From positions 9,362,001 to 9,426,000 of the forward strand of contig CM114273.1 in NCBI GenBank assembly GCA_050084515.1: a DNA stretch of 64,000 bases, read 5' to 3'. Below are positions 34,790 through 46,666 of the stretch, one piece after another (position 1 is the stretch's first letter; the number at the start of each line of letters is the position of its first letter). This stretch comes from Blasia pusilla (taxonomy: Eukaryota; Marchantiophyta; Marchantiopsida; Blasiales). A program made the position numbers and the translations under genes. Under the pieces are notes generated by a model. It saw only the letters and a list, made by a program, of their open reading frames with translations, made no database searches and was not told the origin of the DNA.

Positions 34790-35545
34790 GGAACAGGTTG
34801 TCTTCCTCTAGAAGTTGAAGCTATCTACTTGACCATCACTTATATCGCAAGGGTGAGATCTCTTGATGTTTCTCGTCTCCCTCATCAAGCTTTGTGAGCC
34901 ACACGTTCCATGGGATGGATTGCGGATATCGTGACTTGGTCTTCAAAGTGGAATGTGACAGAAGGCGATTGGGACTTGAAACCGATGGCACTCCGCGAGC
35001 ATCTATAAAAGCAATTTCTCAACATTATTTGGAGCAGCTCGGGCACAAAAATGGAGTTTTATTAACTTCATGTTAATCCTATACTTGTATATTGTGAACA
35101 AGGATACCTAGTTGCGGGGATCTCCACATTCTTAAGTCATATTATCGCACGACATAGAATTGGGTCTCATAGGCTAGGAATTGAGGAAGGATGATGGCTT
35201 AATATTGATGGAAGTGAACGAATTTGTAGGTTATGTGACGGAGAACATATTGAGGATGACGAGCATGTGTTTGTTACATGTCCAAGGTATGAAGAGATTA
35301 GACTAGCTCATAAAATAGATGTGAAGAATTTCTATTCTTTAGTACATCTAATGCCTTATGATTTAGGTTGCTATATTAGGGATGTCATTATTCATCGCTC
35401 AAGTGCTATAGGCAATAGCTAAGAGAAGGTCTTTAGGATCTTTTTCCGGGTCAATGATTGAATGACTTTTAATGTGTTTTAGCCTTTTGACCCTTTGAGG
35501 TCCCACGGGCTTGATCTGCTTACCATTTACCATTTACCAATTTGA
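34790..35545 (+). mobile_element. LINE 3' end with zinc motif and tail
   Basis: Plus-strand copy of the ORF2 end: CLPLEVEAIYLTITYIARVR, MALREHL, ICRLCDGEHIEDDEHVFVTC (intact zinc motif) and DLGCYIRDVIIHRSSAIG, with stops at about 34898, 35007 and 35060. The tail at 35490-35545 runs CACGGGCTTGATCTGCTTAC and ends with repeated TTACCAT. It is 5'-truncated. Confidence 0.82.
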
Positions 35546-36600
35546 TAGAAGGTCTAATGGTTCGGGTCAAAAAAAGGCTTACCAATTTTTAGCTTTTGCT
35601 CCCAGCTCCATTTTACTTGAAAATTGGCAAGATTGCTACTCGCACCTTGAGGACCATGTGGGTCAAAGTGCACCTCAAGATGGGAAATTTTGGACAATAT
35701 GATAAAGGAAAAGACCTTTATTTGATAGAAGGTATGATGGTTGGGGTCAAAAAAGGACTTACCAATTTTTGAGCTTTTGCTCCCTACTCTATTTTGCTTG
35801 AGACTTGGCAAGAATGCTACATGCTTCTTGGAGACCATGTGGGCCAAAGTGCATCTCAAGATGGGAAATTTGGACACAATGAAAAATGAGAAACCTTAAT
35901 TTCATAAAAGGTCCGCTAGTTCAGGTCAAAAAAGGATTTATTAATTTGTGAGGTTTTGATCACAACTCCATTTTGCTTGAAACTTGGCAATAATAGAACA
36001 TGAACCTTGGGGATCATGTATGCCAAACTTGAGCTCAAGATAAAAGATGAGAAAACCTTATTTCTATAGAAGGTTTGATGGTTCAGGTCCAAAAAGGAAT
36101 TATTAATTTGTGAGGTTTTGCTCATAGCTCCATTTTGCTTAAGAACTTGGATTGAATAGAACATGAAACTTGGGGATCATGTTGGCCAAATTTGAGCTAA
36201 AGATGAGAAAGTTAGAGACAATGAAAAATGAAAAATCCTTATTTTCATAGAAGGTATGATGGTTCGGGTCCTTAAAGGACTTGGAAATTTTCGAGCTTGT
36301 GGTCCCAACTCTATTTTTCTTGAAACTTGGCAAGAGTAGAATATGCACCTTGGGGACCATATGGGCCAAATTTCAGATCAAGATGGGAAAGTTGGACAAG
36401 ATGAAAAATTAAAAAAATTATTTTGAGAGAAGGTCTGATGGTTTGGGTACTAAAGGACTTGGCGAGATTTGATCTTGTGATCCCAACTCTATTTGGCGTG
36501 AAACTTGGCAAGAGTGCTAGATGTACCTTGGAGACCATATGGGCCAAATTTCAACTCAAGATGGGAACGTTGGACAAGATGAAAAATTAAAGACCTTTTT
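35546..36600. repeat. Satellite-like tandem array, about 178-bp unit, six copies
   Basis: Units start near 35546, 35712, 35895, 36065, 36240 and 36420, each with AGAAGGT-GATGGTTCGGGTC, CCAACTCTATTTTGCTTGAAA and TTGGGGACCATGTGGGCCAA blocks. Copies differ at 10-20% of positions by eye. The LINE tail above ends exactly where the array starts, so the LINE may have inserted into it. The sequence is unrelated to the LINE 5' monomers. Confidence 0.85.
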
Positions 36601-37189
36601 TTTCATTCACGTCCAAAAGGTCATTAAAGACCTTTTTTTTCATTTTTAGTATTAAATAAAAATAATTAAATAAATATTTTTTTTCTATTCCACCCAAATC
36701 CCTTTCGAATTCTACCCCATGCAATATTGCTCACTAAACATAATTCATAAATTATTTTCCTTAACAATTCAATTCAAACATATATTTTCCTTCATTCATT
36801 TTGGAAAAAAAAATCATCCCTTTTCCAATCCCTATCTTTCAAGAAATAAAATAAGATCACTTATTTTGATGAGTAAGTAAATTTTGAGGAGTTAGTAATA
36901 TTTAAAATATTTAAATTAATATCAAACAAACACTTCATTCATGGTATCCTCAACCTTCTCCAAGGACTTATAACCCAAGAGAAAACTTTCATCCATTTCA
37001 TGAATTCACTTAATGTTCAACATTTGTGACCGGCTCACATTCACAAGTCTCCTTAGTGGAATATTTTGAATCTTTTTGAAAATATATTTACAACAAATGA
37101 GGAGTACCCCAAAAAACATCTAGATTGGAGAACAACCTAATACTTATGTACATTACAAAGATATAAATATAAATTCATTCTATCTAATC
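36601..37189. other. AT-rich spacer
   Basis: Runs of A and T and low-complexity sequence. No gene or element end was seen. Confidence 0.6.
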
Positions 37190-38440
37190 TGATTCATCAT
37201 CAGATATATGTAACACCGATGCAGACGTCTCACCAACTCTTCCGAGTTACAGAGACAAAGTTATGAGAGATTTGAGTTTCTGCTCTTCTAGATTTCAAGA
37301 TTTCAGATTTGAATCTTGCGGAGGCCATATCTTTAAGATGGAGGGTCATATAAAACTAAGATTTTGAGAAAATGTGGACTATGAAGAGGCACCCTAGCCC
37401 TAGAAATTCCAAGCACAAAAAAGTTACACAGACGAAGTTGTGAGAGATTTGAGTTTTTGCTCTTCTAGATTTCAGGATTTCAGATCTGAATCTTGCAGAG
37501 GCTATATCTTTGATATGGAGTGTCATATGAAGCTGATATTAAAAAAAAACGTGAAATAAAAAGAGTCTCCCTATCCTTGAAAATTTCAAGCACCACAAAA
37601 TTATATAAACGAAGTTGTGAGAGATTTGAGTTTCTGCTCTTCTAGATTCCAGGATTTCAAATCTTAATCTTGTGGAGGCTATATCTTTGAGATGGAGTGT
37701 TTAATGAAGCTGAGATTTTGAGAAAACGTGGAATGTAACAAGAAGCTTTAGTACTGAAAATTGCAAGCAGAATTTACTTACAGAGACAAAGTTGTGAGAG
37801 ATGTGAATTTATGCTCTTCTAGATTTCAGGATTTCAAATTTGAATCTTGTAGAGGCCATATCTTTAAGATGGAGTGTTATATGAAGCTGAAATTTTGAAA
37901 TAACATGGATTTTAAGGAGGTGCCCTAGTTCTAGAAATTTCAAGACAAAAAAAATACACAGAAAAAGTGGTAAGAGATTTGAGTTTCTTCTCTTCTAGAT
38001 TTTAGGATTTCAGATGTGAATCTTGCGGAGACCATATCTTTGAGATGAAGTATCATATGATGCTGATATTTTCAGAAAAAGTGGAATGTGAGAAGGTTCC
38101 TTAGACCTACAAATTGCAAGCACAACCAAGTTACACAAACAAAGTTGCAAGTGATTTGAGATTTTGCTCTTCTAGATTTGAGGATTTCAGATCTGAATCT
38201 TGCGGAGGCCATTTCTTTGAGATGGAGTGTCAAATGAAGCTGAGATTTTGAGTCAACGTGGAGTATAAAGAGATGCCTTAGCCTTGTAAATTGCAAGCAC
38301 AACCAAGTTACAAACACAAAGTTGTGGAGTGTCATATGAAGCTAAGATTTTGAGATAACGTGGAGTGTCAAGAGTTACCCTAGTCCTGCGAATTTCAAGT
38401 ACAACCAACTTCTAGAGCATAAGTTGTGTGGTGTTGGAGA
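37190..38440 (+). repeat. LINE 5' UTR monomer array, about 177-bp unit, seven copies
   Basis: The block GAGAGATTTGAGTTTCTGCT recurs near 37264, 37446, 37619, 37796, 37972 and 38148, with a partial unit at 38320-38400. Other shared blocks are TCTTGCGGAGGCCATATCTT and GAGTGTCATATGAAGCTGA. The array leads straight into the LINE leader at 38441, as the inverted array at 33780-34145 does. Confidence 0.88.
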
Positions 38441-40240
38441 TTCATTAATACTTTATTGGAGGTCGTGCAATATCTCGGATGTAGTGAAGTTGACTATATG
38501 ATAACTACTCAAGACAAAATCTTGAATCTTGGTGGAGTCAAAGTTGACCGCATGGACAAGATTCCAAAAGAGAGCACGGGTCCAAGCTAGTTTTTGCCCA
38601 ACATACAGCACCATTGACCATATCTTAGCCTTGCGTGTTTTATGGGAGAAATCTGAGGGCAATGGGAAAGCTTTGTTTTGCGGTTTCATCAATTTCAAAA
38701 AAGATTTTGATACTGTACCTCATAAGCTCTTATGGGAAAGGCTGCAAGGCATTGAAGTACCACGAAATCTCCCAGCAACTGTGGCCACATTATACCATTC
38801 CGTTTGGGCCAAGATCAAAGGTTCACAAACTCAAGAGATCTTGAGTACCATCGGAGTCATTCAAGGTTGCACTCTCTCCCCTACTCTATTTGGAGTTTTC
38901 ATCGATGATATCGAAAAGTGGTTGGAGGAATGTGATAGTGAAAGTGTCAATCTTGGAGACTTTGTCATCAAAACTCTATTGTATGCAGATGATATCATAT
39001 TACTAGCATGTGATGGCATTCCTTTACAAAAACACCTCGATACTTTGGTAAGGTTTTGTACCCAGAATCAGATGGAGGTTAATATGGAGAAGTCTAAAGT
39101 CATTATAGTGGGTACTAGATCCAAGTTCTCGTTTTTTTACAAAGGTCTACAATTAGAACAAGTGAAGAGTTAAAAATATCTAGGCATTGATTTCTCTCAT
39201 GACTATAGTTGGGCACTTTGTGTGCAAAAGAAAGTAGAAGCTGGTTACAAAGCTCTATATTCATGTTTAAATCAGTGTAGAAGAGCTCATCTTATGTCTC
39301 GGGGTCTTAAGAAGTTCTTATTTAGGAGCTTAGTGTTGCCGCTGGTCTTATATGGGATCCAAGTTTGGGGCCCTAGTTGTAAGAAGACAAGTTGGGAGTG
39401 CGTAGAGAGGGTGCAAAAGATCTTTCTACAAGAAGAATTGGGTGTAAGAAAACTCTTTATGCTATTCTTCTTGTGGGAATCGGTTGTCTTCATCTAGAGG
39501 TTGAAGCTCTTTACTTGACCATCACTTATATCGCAAGGGTGAAATATCTTGATGTTTCTCGCCTCCCTTGTCAAGCTTTGCTAGCCATATGTTCTATAGG
39601 ATGGATGGCGGATGTGGTGACTTGGTCTTTAAAGTGGAATGTGGCGGAACGCGATTGGGATTTGAAACCGATGGCACTCCGTGAGCATCTTCAAAAGAAA
39701 TTTCTCAACATTCTTGGGAGCATCCCGGGCACAAAAATGGAGTTTTATCAACTTCATGTTAATCCTATGCTTGTATTTTGTGAACAAGGATACCTACTTG
39801 CGGGGATCTCCACATTATTATGTCATATTATCGCACAACATAGAACTGGGTCTCATAGGCTAGGAATTGAGGAAGGACGACGGTTTAATATTGATAGAAG
39901 TGAAAAAAATTTTGGGTTATGTGACGGAGAAAATATTGAGGACGAAGAGCATGTGTTTGTTACATATCCAAGGCATGAAGAGATTAGACAAGCTCATAGA
40001 ATAGATGTGGAGAATTTCTATTCTTTACTACAGCTAGTGCCTTATGATTTAGGTTGTTATATTAGGGATATCATTATTCATCGCTCAAGTGCTCTAGGTA
40101 GTAGCTAGAAGAAGGTCTTTAGGATCTTTTTCCAGGTCAATGAATGAATGACTTAAAATGTATTTTTCAGCCTTTTAACCCTTTGGGTCCCACGGGCTTG
40201 ATCTATTCACCATTTACCATTTACCATTCCTCATGTTCTC
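38441..40240 (+). mobile_element. LINE, internally deleted: leader, ORF1 start, RT, zinc motif, tail
   Basis: The leader (ATTCATTAATACTTTATTGG) and the ORF1 start (ATAACTACTCAAGAC) jump at about 38525 to the RT region (frame 38529-39173). RT shows INFKKDFDTVPH, GVIQGCTLSPTLFGVFIDDI and the active site LLYADDIILLA. In motif A, N replaces the first catalytic Asp expected in a DFKKAFD-type block. A stop at 39171 and a frameshift near 39450 precede the C-terminal region (39392-40108). The zinc motif is damaged (FGLCD, FVTYPR). The tail ends at 40200-40235 in ACCATTTACCATTTACCATT. Confidence 0.85.
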
Positions 40241-41400
40241 CTAGCTCTAGTCACGCGCGTTCCATCTCTATGAGGAATAGTCATTTCCAACTCAACATCG
40301 GCTTGACCATCATCTATTTCTTGTGTTGGCTATGTCGGAAACATCTCCTTTTCTCTCTTGAAGAATCCAAAGAGTTCCTCTTGCATTTGACAAGGATAAT
40401 AGTGGCGACAAGGTGATCAAAACTCTCCCTGGACTCATAAAAGCTCGTACTACGACCTACATAGATGCCCTTCAAACCACCTAGTGTATCCTTCGCCCCC
40501 ATCTGCACTCGCCTTTCATCTCCACTCTCATCTTGGTAAAGGGTAAATGATAAATAGATCAAGCCCGTGGGACCCAAAGGATCAAAAGGCTGAAAAACAC
40601 ATTACAAGTCATTCATTCACTGATTCGGAAAAAGATCCTTAAGACCTTCTCCTAGCTACTGCCTAGAGCACTTGAGCGATGAATAATGATATCTTCTTCA
40701 GTAGGACGATGTTTTCTTTGACCATCCAAGGAAGATAGTATGGCTCTAAGGGTCCTCGACAATCCACCTTGTTGATAATGGCGTGATGACACTCGTGGCG
40801 ATGAAGTTTCCACTCTTGCTCGTTTAAAGTGTGGCGGTGGGGTTATACTATCTTCTTCTCTTGGTCTCTTATCTCTTCTCGAAGATCCCTCATCCACATC
40901 GCCATATTGAACCTCCAATTCCTTCATCAACTCCGCGACTTTGAGTTGAATAAATACCTCTCTCACTAACTTCCTCTTCCTCTTGGGGAGGTCTTTGTAC
41001 TTTCAGACACCATTGAATAAAGTCCAATACTTTGTCCACTCATTCTCTTCCACTTTCCTTGCAAACTCTCCAATCGCACGCTCCAACCACTTCAACCACG
41101 ACCTCTTGAACTCTCCTTTAAAAACTCATGGGTCAATGGCGCTATCCAAGTGCGCCTTCAATTCATCTTCCATGAAAAATTGTGAGACCGTCTTCTTGTT
41201 CACCCTCGTAGGCGTCTTTGGTCTTGGTGTATCAAGGGGTTTTCCCCCTCTTCCGTCCTTCTCATTTTTGTGAGGACTACGGTCTTCACGAGATGGCAGC
41301 TCCATCTTGTCTTTTACCAAAATATAAAAAGAAAGATGATTTAGAAATGATTCCAATAATAGTGATACGATGACACATGATACATTCATACATCAATCAA
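40241..41400 (-). pseudogene. Decayed unrecognised gene interrupted by a LINE 3' fragment
   Basis: Minus-strand frames at 41389-41126 (SREDRSPHKNEKDGRGGKP, FFMEDELKAHLDSAIDP), 41110-40970 (WLKWLERAIGEFARKVEENE), 40966-40690 (VAELMKELEVQYGDVDEGSS, DKRPREEDSITPPPHFKRAR) and 40545-40240 (DTLGGLKGIYVGRSTSFYES) look like one protein read across an insertion. The part around SSLDGQRKHRPTEED is cut by a minus-strand LINE tail (about 40545-40690) bearing IIIHRSSALGSS and the CACGGGCTTGATC tail. Stops at about 41123 and 41000 break the frame. I do not recognise the family; the middle is basic and nuclear-localisation-like. Confidence 0.45.
40540..40690 (-). mobile_element. Very short LINE 3' tail insertion
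   Basis: About 150 bp of the LINE 3' end (reading minus, ATTCATCGCTCAAGTGCTCT to the CACGGGCTTGATC tail and a decayed TTACC repeat). It is strongly 5'-truncated, as expected for target-primed reverse transcription. ATCTT occurs at both edges and could be part of a target duplication. Confidence 0.7.
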
Positions 41401-41539
41401 GCTTAATCATTTACAAAAATTCATAGTAACACATTCATCTTTTTGAACCAAGTCTTTCATTTCTCATGGAAAATATCCAATCCTCGAACGGATTTACAAT
41501 CACACTACCACTATTAGTGGCCTTAACCTAGAATCTACA
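41401..41539. other. Short spacer
   Basis: Nothing recognisable between the two decayed minus-strand genes. Confidence 0.4.
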
Positions 41540-43996
41540 TCGCCTACACCTAATACTTTTGCATTTGCTCAGATATCTGCAATAAGAAACTCTAAGCTTT
41601 TGTAATCAGAGGGATTTGGAGCTGATGCCCACTTCCGAATCCTTTCCAAATAAGGCATTGGCATTCCCAACACAGAGGTTGTATGTCATATAGTTGAAAT
41701 TCTTCACAATCATTCTTAATGCATAGATTTCAGTGGTCTTGCTTAAAAGGAGATTCTGAGGCCCTGATGTCAACTTCGGTGCTATATGCCCAACATCATT
41801 TTTTTGTTCATGCTACCACCATCTATGAGGAGACTCTAAGATTTCATCAGTCCACATGACATGTCCCCAATCTCCAACACCGATGTATGGGCTAGAGTTG
41901 GATCCAAAATGGATGAACATGTTCCTAGCATGGAGGTTGGTATGAAAAATCCTACGCTTTTGGACAATCTCCATGGTACCAAGAAGGGAAACCACAAGCT
42001 GGACAACATTTGATGCTACTGCGAGACATCTAATCTTTTTCCACTCTCCTAGATTACCCCCGTCATTCTTCAAGTTATGGCATGTTCGTAACCAATTTTT
42101 GAGGTGTTCACCATTCCAATATGGAAAAATGGTGTAATGTCCAAGTGTTTCTTATTTACAGTCATTTGTAGAGTTCGATCCCCAAGAGGATCATTGTTGG
42201 ATGAAAAGAGAGTATAAAGTGATTATTATGTGGTAAAAGTAGTGTGGTTGATTATGTAATTCAAATGTAGTATTCTAGTAACATCTTCCGATCTTCTTTA
42301 GTACCTATGTTTTCTTCTTCAATTCTCTCGAGTGGAGTTTAAAGTACGCTCAGGCAATTTGTTCTCTCGACATCTCGGAACCTCACAGAGACCTCAAGAA
42401 TAAAGTTGGCTTCTCCTACTTTCGGAACTCAATCCGTCGGGGCAGGTTACTCTCTGTCAAACAGATTTCATACAACTTTATGTTGATTATTCCATTGATG
42501 AGAAAGGTTCGCCTGATTCACTCTTCACTCGGCAGACCCAAAAAGAATATTCAGACATAAGCATCGCACATCAGAATGAATGAATGAATGCTTTACTACT
42601 CCATCAAGAATTGGAAGACTTCAAAGTATATACAAGCTCGAGAGGGTACAACTCTCTTGCTCGGACCATTCCTACAGCATAAGGACTTCATGAGCGAATG
42701 AAAATGATAGCTTCTGTCCTGTTTCTTAAATATTCTCGAGAGTAGGAGCATTTCTATGATCCGAAGCGTTCTTGATGAAGTTGGTGTCTCTTCAATATCT
42801 GTAACTATCTAGATCTATGGTTCTCTTAGCTTTTCCTACGATCCCTGTGAATCCGCGATACAAAACTGTTCTAACTATCAATTTGATACAAAGGGTTGCG
42901 CCCTTTCCTAGTCTAATTGTTTTAACTATGTGCCGGTTCGAATCACAATCATGCTGAGCTTCGCTGCGCTGAATTTCCGGAGGACGAAGCTCTTCATTCT
43001 TCATTCTCTTCGTGCTTCGCTCTTCGTGCTTTATTTAAGAGCGAAGTACTTCGTATACAGAGCTTCGTTGAGCTTCGCTAAGCTTCGCTTGATCCTTTAT
43101 ACTTCGTTACGCTAAGCTTCGCTTGATCCTTTATACTTCGTTATTTAAGAGCGAAGTACTTCGTATACAGAGCTTCGTTGAGCTTCGCTTGATCCTTTAT
43201 ACCTTCCCACCATGCGAACAACACTGCGATGTAAAATACTCGCAAATAACTCATCCTGCATCATCAATTTTCTAGATCCAGATAGAGATGACTCGTTATA
43301 CACCTTCATGCAATAGTACATTTCTTCCCTAAAGCCATGGGTTCCGTTTATTTTACAACGGTACACAATTTTATGTAAACCGATTCCCATGATATCGCTC
43401 GGGTCATATCCTACTACTACATTCTTGTCGGAAATCAATGTCATTGCACATGGAATGGTCAATGTCAACCCCAAAGAAGTACTACATCCCTTGAAAAGAC
43501 GTTGAGCACTTGTTAACTTTACACATAATCTTTCTAGGAGAGCCGACTCTGCAGCATTCTGCTTCTCATCCTGATATGTCTTGAGATCAACATATGCTCT
43601 CTCCAGGTTAACACCTTATTGGGCAAAAAATTTAGTCAACCTATCAACCTCCGTGGCATCCACTTCCCAATCAAATGCCTTTGCCACTCTATTGGACGAT
43701 CTCTGCAATTCCAAGGTGTAGTCATGGAAACCCTCCATACCCCTCGAAACGTAGGATCGTCCCTTATCTAAATAAATATGGAAAAACCGGTCTAACCATG
43801 CCTCTCTTACGGCCATGTTGAAATCATTCCTCGAATTTGCTCTTTGCCTCTTGGCACCAATGTTGTACTCATTTCGGTTCTCTCCCGCTCTTGATGATCC
43901 AACCCCACTGGATATTTCCCTCCGATGAAGAAGATAATAAAATAGTTTAAAATTACAAGGGAAAGAAATGTATGGGTTGAGATAAGTAAATACCAA
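41540..43996 (-). pseudogene. Protein kinase-like pseudogene split by an LTR
   Basis: Upstream part (43996-43200): AVREAWLDRFFHIYLDKGRS, a stop after FFAQ at 43616-43618, then the frame continues (VNLERAYVDLKTYQDEKQ) into VVVGYDPSDIMGIGLHKIVY and an N-lobe-like stretch (EEMYYCMKVYNESS) up to HRSVVRMVG. The frame is then replaced by LTR sequence and resumes at 42132 with IFPYWNGEHLKNWL. The catalytic loop is HTNLHARNMFIHF, and DWG appears where DFG is usual (41870-41955). A stop near 41813 is followed by the C-lobe (LLLSKTTEIYALRMIVKNF). The HxNLHxRN loop lacks the usual HRD Asp, so it may have been a pseudokinase even before disruption. Host gene or element cargo is undecided. Confidence 0.6.
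42133..43200 (-). mobile_element. LTR (partial) related to the Ty3 element at 11455
   Basis: The minus-strand sequence matches the LTR of the 10.2-kb Ty3 element, from its 3' end (TGTAATGTCC... at 42133) through TTCATTCATTC-type and GAAGC tandem repeats to about 43200. The terminal TGTGATACCC is missing, so this is an incomplete solo LTR. The GAAGC repeat part (42990-43195) is arranged differently, with CTTCGTATACAGAGCTTCG duplicated. It lies inside the kinase-like gene. Confidence 0.85.
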
Positions 43997-44514
43997 AAAG
44001 ATAATGACCCGAGATGCTAAAACAATGTACGGGCGCGTGAATGATGGAACGTTGATCTAAGGTTAGGGTTGGGCACTCAAAGGGAAGAGGTAGATATGGG
44101 TGTGTTTAGATAAGGTTCCTTGATCACCTCCACATCCCCGATGTGCTAAGGAGAACCAATGAAACAAATCAAAACACTCGGGTCTATGAATCGGAAATCT
44201 CAAAATCATCCAACAAGTTTAGTGAAAAAAGACATTTTCACACTCACAAACACTCACCTAATGTGGAGTCAATTGGAGTTTCTTTAGGATGCAACAAGGA
44301 GCGCAAATATCCAAGTTGGTCCCAAATAAAATCCAAGTACCCCCAAAAGGCACCCAAGGATTTTTCCAAAATTCCTAGTAACCTTGAAAGCCTTTAGCTC
44401 TCAAGACACCATAGAAATTTGGAGCCTCCCAAAATATCACCAGAAAATTGATAAACACGGAAGAATAGAGATAATAAGATAAATTAGCCCTAAATCCCCT
44501 TTCATATATGGTAA
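43997..44514. other. Gene-free spacer
   Basis: No supported gene or repeat was seen. Confidence 0.45.
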
Positions 44515-45513
44515 ATGGTAAATATATCAAGCCCGTGGGATCCAAAGGGTCAAAAGGTTAAAAAACACATTACAAGTCATCCATTCACTGACCCGAAAAA
44601 AGATCCTAAAGACCTTCTGCTAGCTATTACCTAGAGCACTTGAGCGATGAATAATGACATCCCTAATATAGCAACCTAAATCATAAGGCACTAGTTATAG
44701 TAAAGAATAGAAATTCTCCACATCTATTTTATGAGCTAGTCTAATCTCTTCATACCTTGGACATGTAACAAACGCATGCTCTTCATCCTCAATACTCTCT
44801 CGATCATATAACTTACAGATTCGTTCACTTCTATCAATATAAAGTCATCGTCCTTCTTCAATTCCCGGCCTATGAGACCCAGTTCTATGTCTTGCGATAA
44901 CATCACGTAAGAACGTGGAGATCCCGTAAGTAAGTATCCTTGTTCACAATATACAAGCATAGGATTAACATGAAGTTGAAAATACTCCATTTTGGTGCCC
45001 ACACTACTCCAAATGATGTTGAGAAATTGCTTATGTAGACATTCGCGGAGTGCCATCAGTTTTAAGTCCCAATCTCGTTCCGCCACATTTCACTTTGAAG
45101 ACCAAGTCATCACATTCGCAATCCATCCTATGGAACGTGTGGCTCGCAAAGCTTGATGAGGGAAGCGAGAAACATCAAGAGATCTCACCCTTGCGATATA
45201 AGTGATGGTCAAGTAGAGAGCTTCAGCCTCTAGAGGAAGACAACTTGTTTTTGCAAGAAGAATGGCATAAGGAGTTTGTTTTCTTACACCCAATTCTTCT
45301 TGTAGAAAGATCTTTTGCACCCTCTCCACGCTCCCAACCTGTCTTCTTACAACTTGGGCCCCAAACTTGGATCCCATATAAGACCACCGGCAACACTAAG
45401 CTCCTAAATAAGAACTTGCTAAGATCCCAAGACACAAGATGAGCTCTTCTACCACGATTTAAAAATGAATACAGAGCTTTATAACCAACTTCTATTCTCT
45501 TTTGCATGCTAAG
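44515..45513 (-). mobile_element. LINE 3' part, minus strand
   Basis: The tail (GGTAAATGGTAAATATATC on the plus strand, 44515) is followed upstream by the ORF2 end: RTGSHRPGI-type block, MALRECLHKQFLNIIWSS and FQLHVNPMLVYCEQGYL (45086-44736), VQKIFLQEELGVRKQTPYAI (45377-45090) and MQKRIEVGYKALYSFLNRGR (45534-45223). The zinc motif is partly lost (KLYDRE). At 45513 the LINE is interrupted by the LTR that follows. Confidence 0.82.
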
Positions 45514-46516
45514 TGTCGCGACCCTCATGACCAAACAAGTGCCAAGCAGAACATCGGAACATTAACGGGCTCATGCTAAGATGGTTTGCGCGTTGGAGTT
45601 GTCTCAAAGAGGAGACAAGAGACGAGACGCGAGCGAGGAGTCGCGTTTCAGATGTTATGGTCGCGACTGAGAAACCTGGACCAAACGCGGAATGAGACTT
45701 GAAAGAAGTCGAGTCTAGGAAGTGGGTTGCCAAAGGAAAGATCCGGATTTGGAATGCCACTAGCGTTTGAGAGTTTCCAACTGTATTTATGGCCATAACT
45801 TTTAGCGCCGAGATGCGTTTGGAACAAATAAGGGTGCGTTGGAAAGCTTATGGAGAGCCGGTCCAAATGCACCAAAGATTGCTGCAAATGCATAAGCAGC
45901 GTCCGAGATACAACCCGAAAACGATTGTAAGTGGAGTCGGGTTGAGGGCCACAATGAAGGGCCCGACCCTCTTTTCCCAAAGGGGAGGGGTTATTGGAGA
46001 ACCCCAGGAGTACTAGTAAGGGGGAAGGTCTCCGAGAGTGCTTGGAACCCAAACCCCACTTTGGGCGCCGCGGGGCGGCCCAAGGGCATGGAACGGAACG
46101 CGAGTTTGGGGGTTGGGTTGGAAAATCTGCACCAAGTCCATTAAGGCGATTTTAGACATCCCTCTTGGATTCCACCCCGCGACTCAATTACTTGGGTCTC
46201 AGTTCGGAACTTACCCGAGGACCGTTGAACAGTTGGGATCGTTAGGCGCGCAAGTGCCGTTTCAGATCCATGGACTAACCAGGAAGTCTGTTCCAAGTCT
46301 TGAAGGACTTGCCATGTTTTGGAAACTAAGAACTAAGGAAGGTTGAGCTTGATGAGACGCCGAGTTGAGGACTCGGTGGGTTGGAACGCTGGTTGGCCCA
46401 GACCCGACTAACGAGAGTGCGTGTTTGGGTGCAGATCAGCGATGAGATCGTGACCAACTGAACGTACGCTTCCGCAACACTAAAGATTGACGTTCAAGGA
46501 GAGTAGGGGCGCGACA
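45514..46516 (+). repeat. 5' LTR of a tRNA-iMet-primed Ty3 element
   Basis: Starts TGTCGCGACC and ends GGGGCGCGACA, 1003 bp, with the short inverted ends TGTCGCG/CGCGACA. It is followed two bases later by the primer binding site. It interrupts the LINE at 45513. Confidence 0.88.
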
Positions 46517-46518
46517 AG

Positions 46519-46530
46519 TGGTATCAGAGC
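46519..46530 (+). promoter_or_regulatory. Primer binding site, initiator tRNA-Met type
   Basis: TGGTATCAGAGC, the standard complement of the plant initiator tRNA-Met 3' end, two bases after the LTR. Confidence 0.93.
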
Positions 46531-46666
46531 AAATCCTTGGTGAGCGAGAACTTGGGGTCGTGGGATCAACCGGACGCTTGGGGAAACTCAAAGGTAGCGG
46601 CTAGACTCAGACGCTCGAGGAGGGACGCAAGAAACGAGGAGGAGATCTGAGTGAGTTGGCTTGGAA

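Noticed and set aside
44060-44080. Telomere-like GGTTAGGGTTGG
   Set aside because: A single short occurrence with no tandem repetition.
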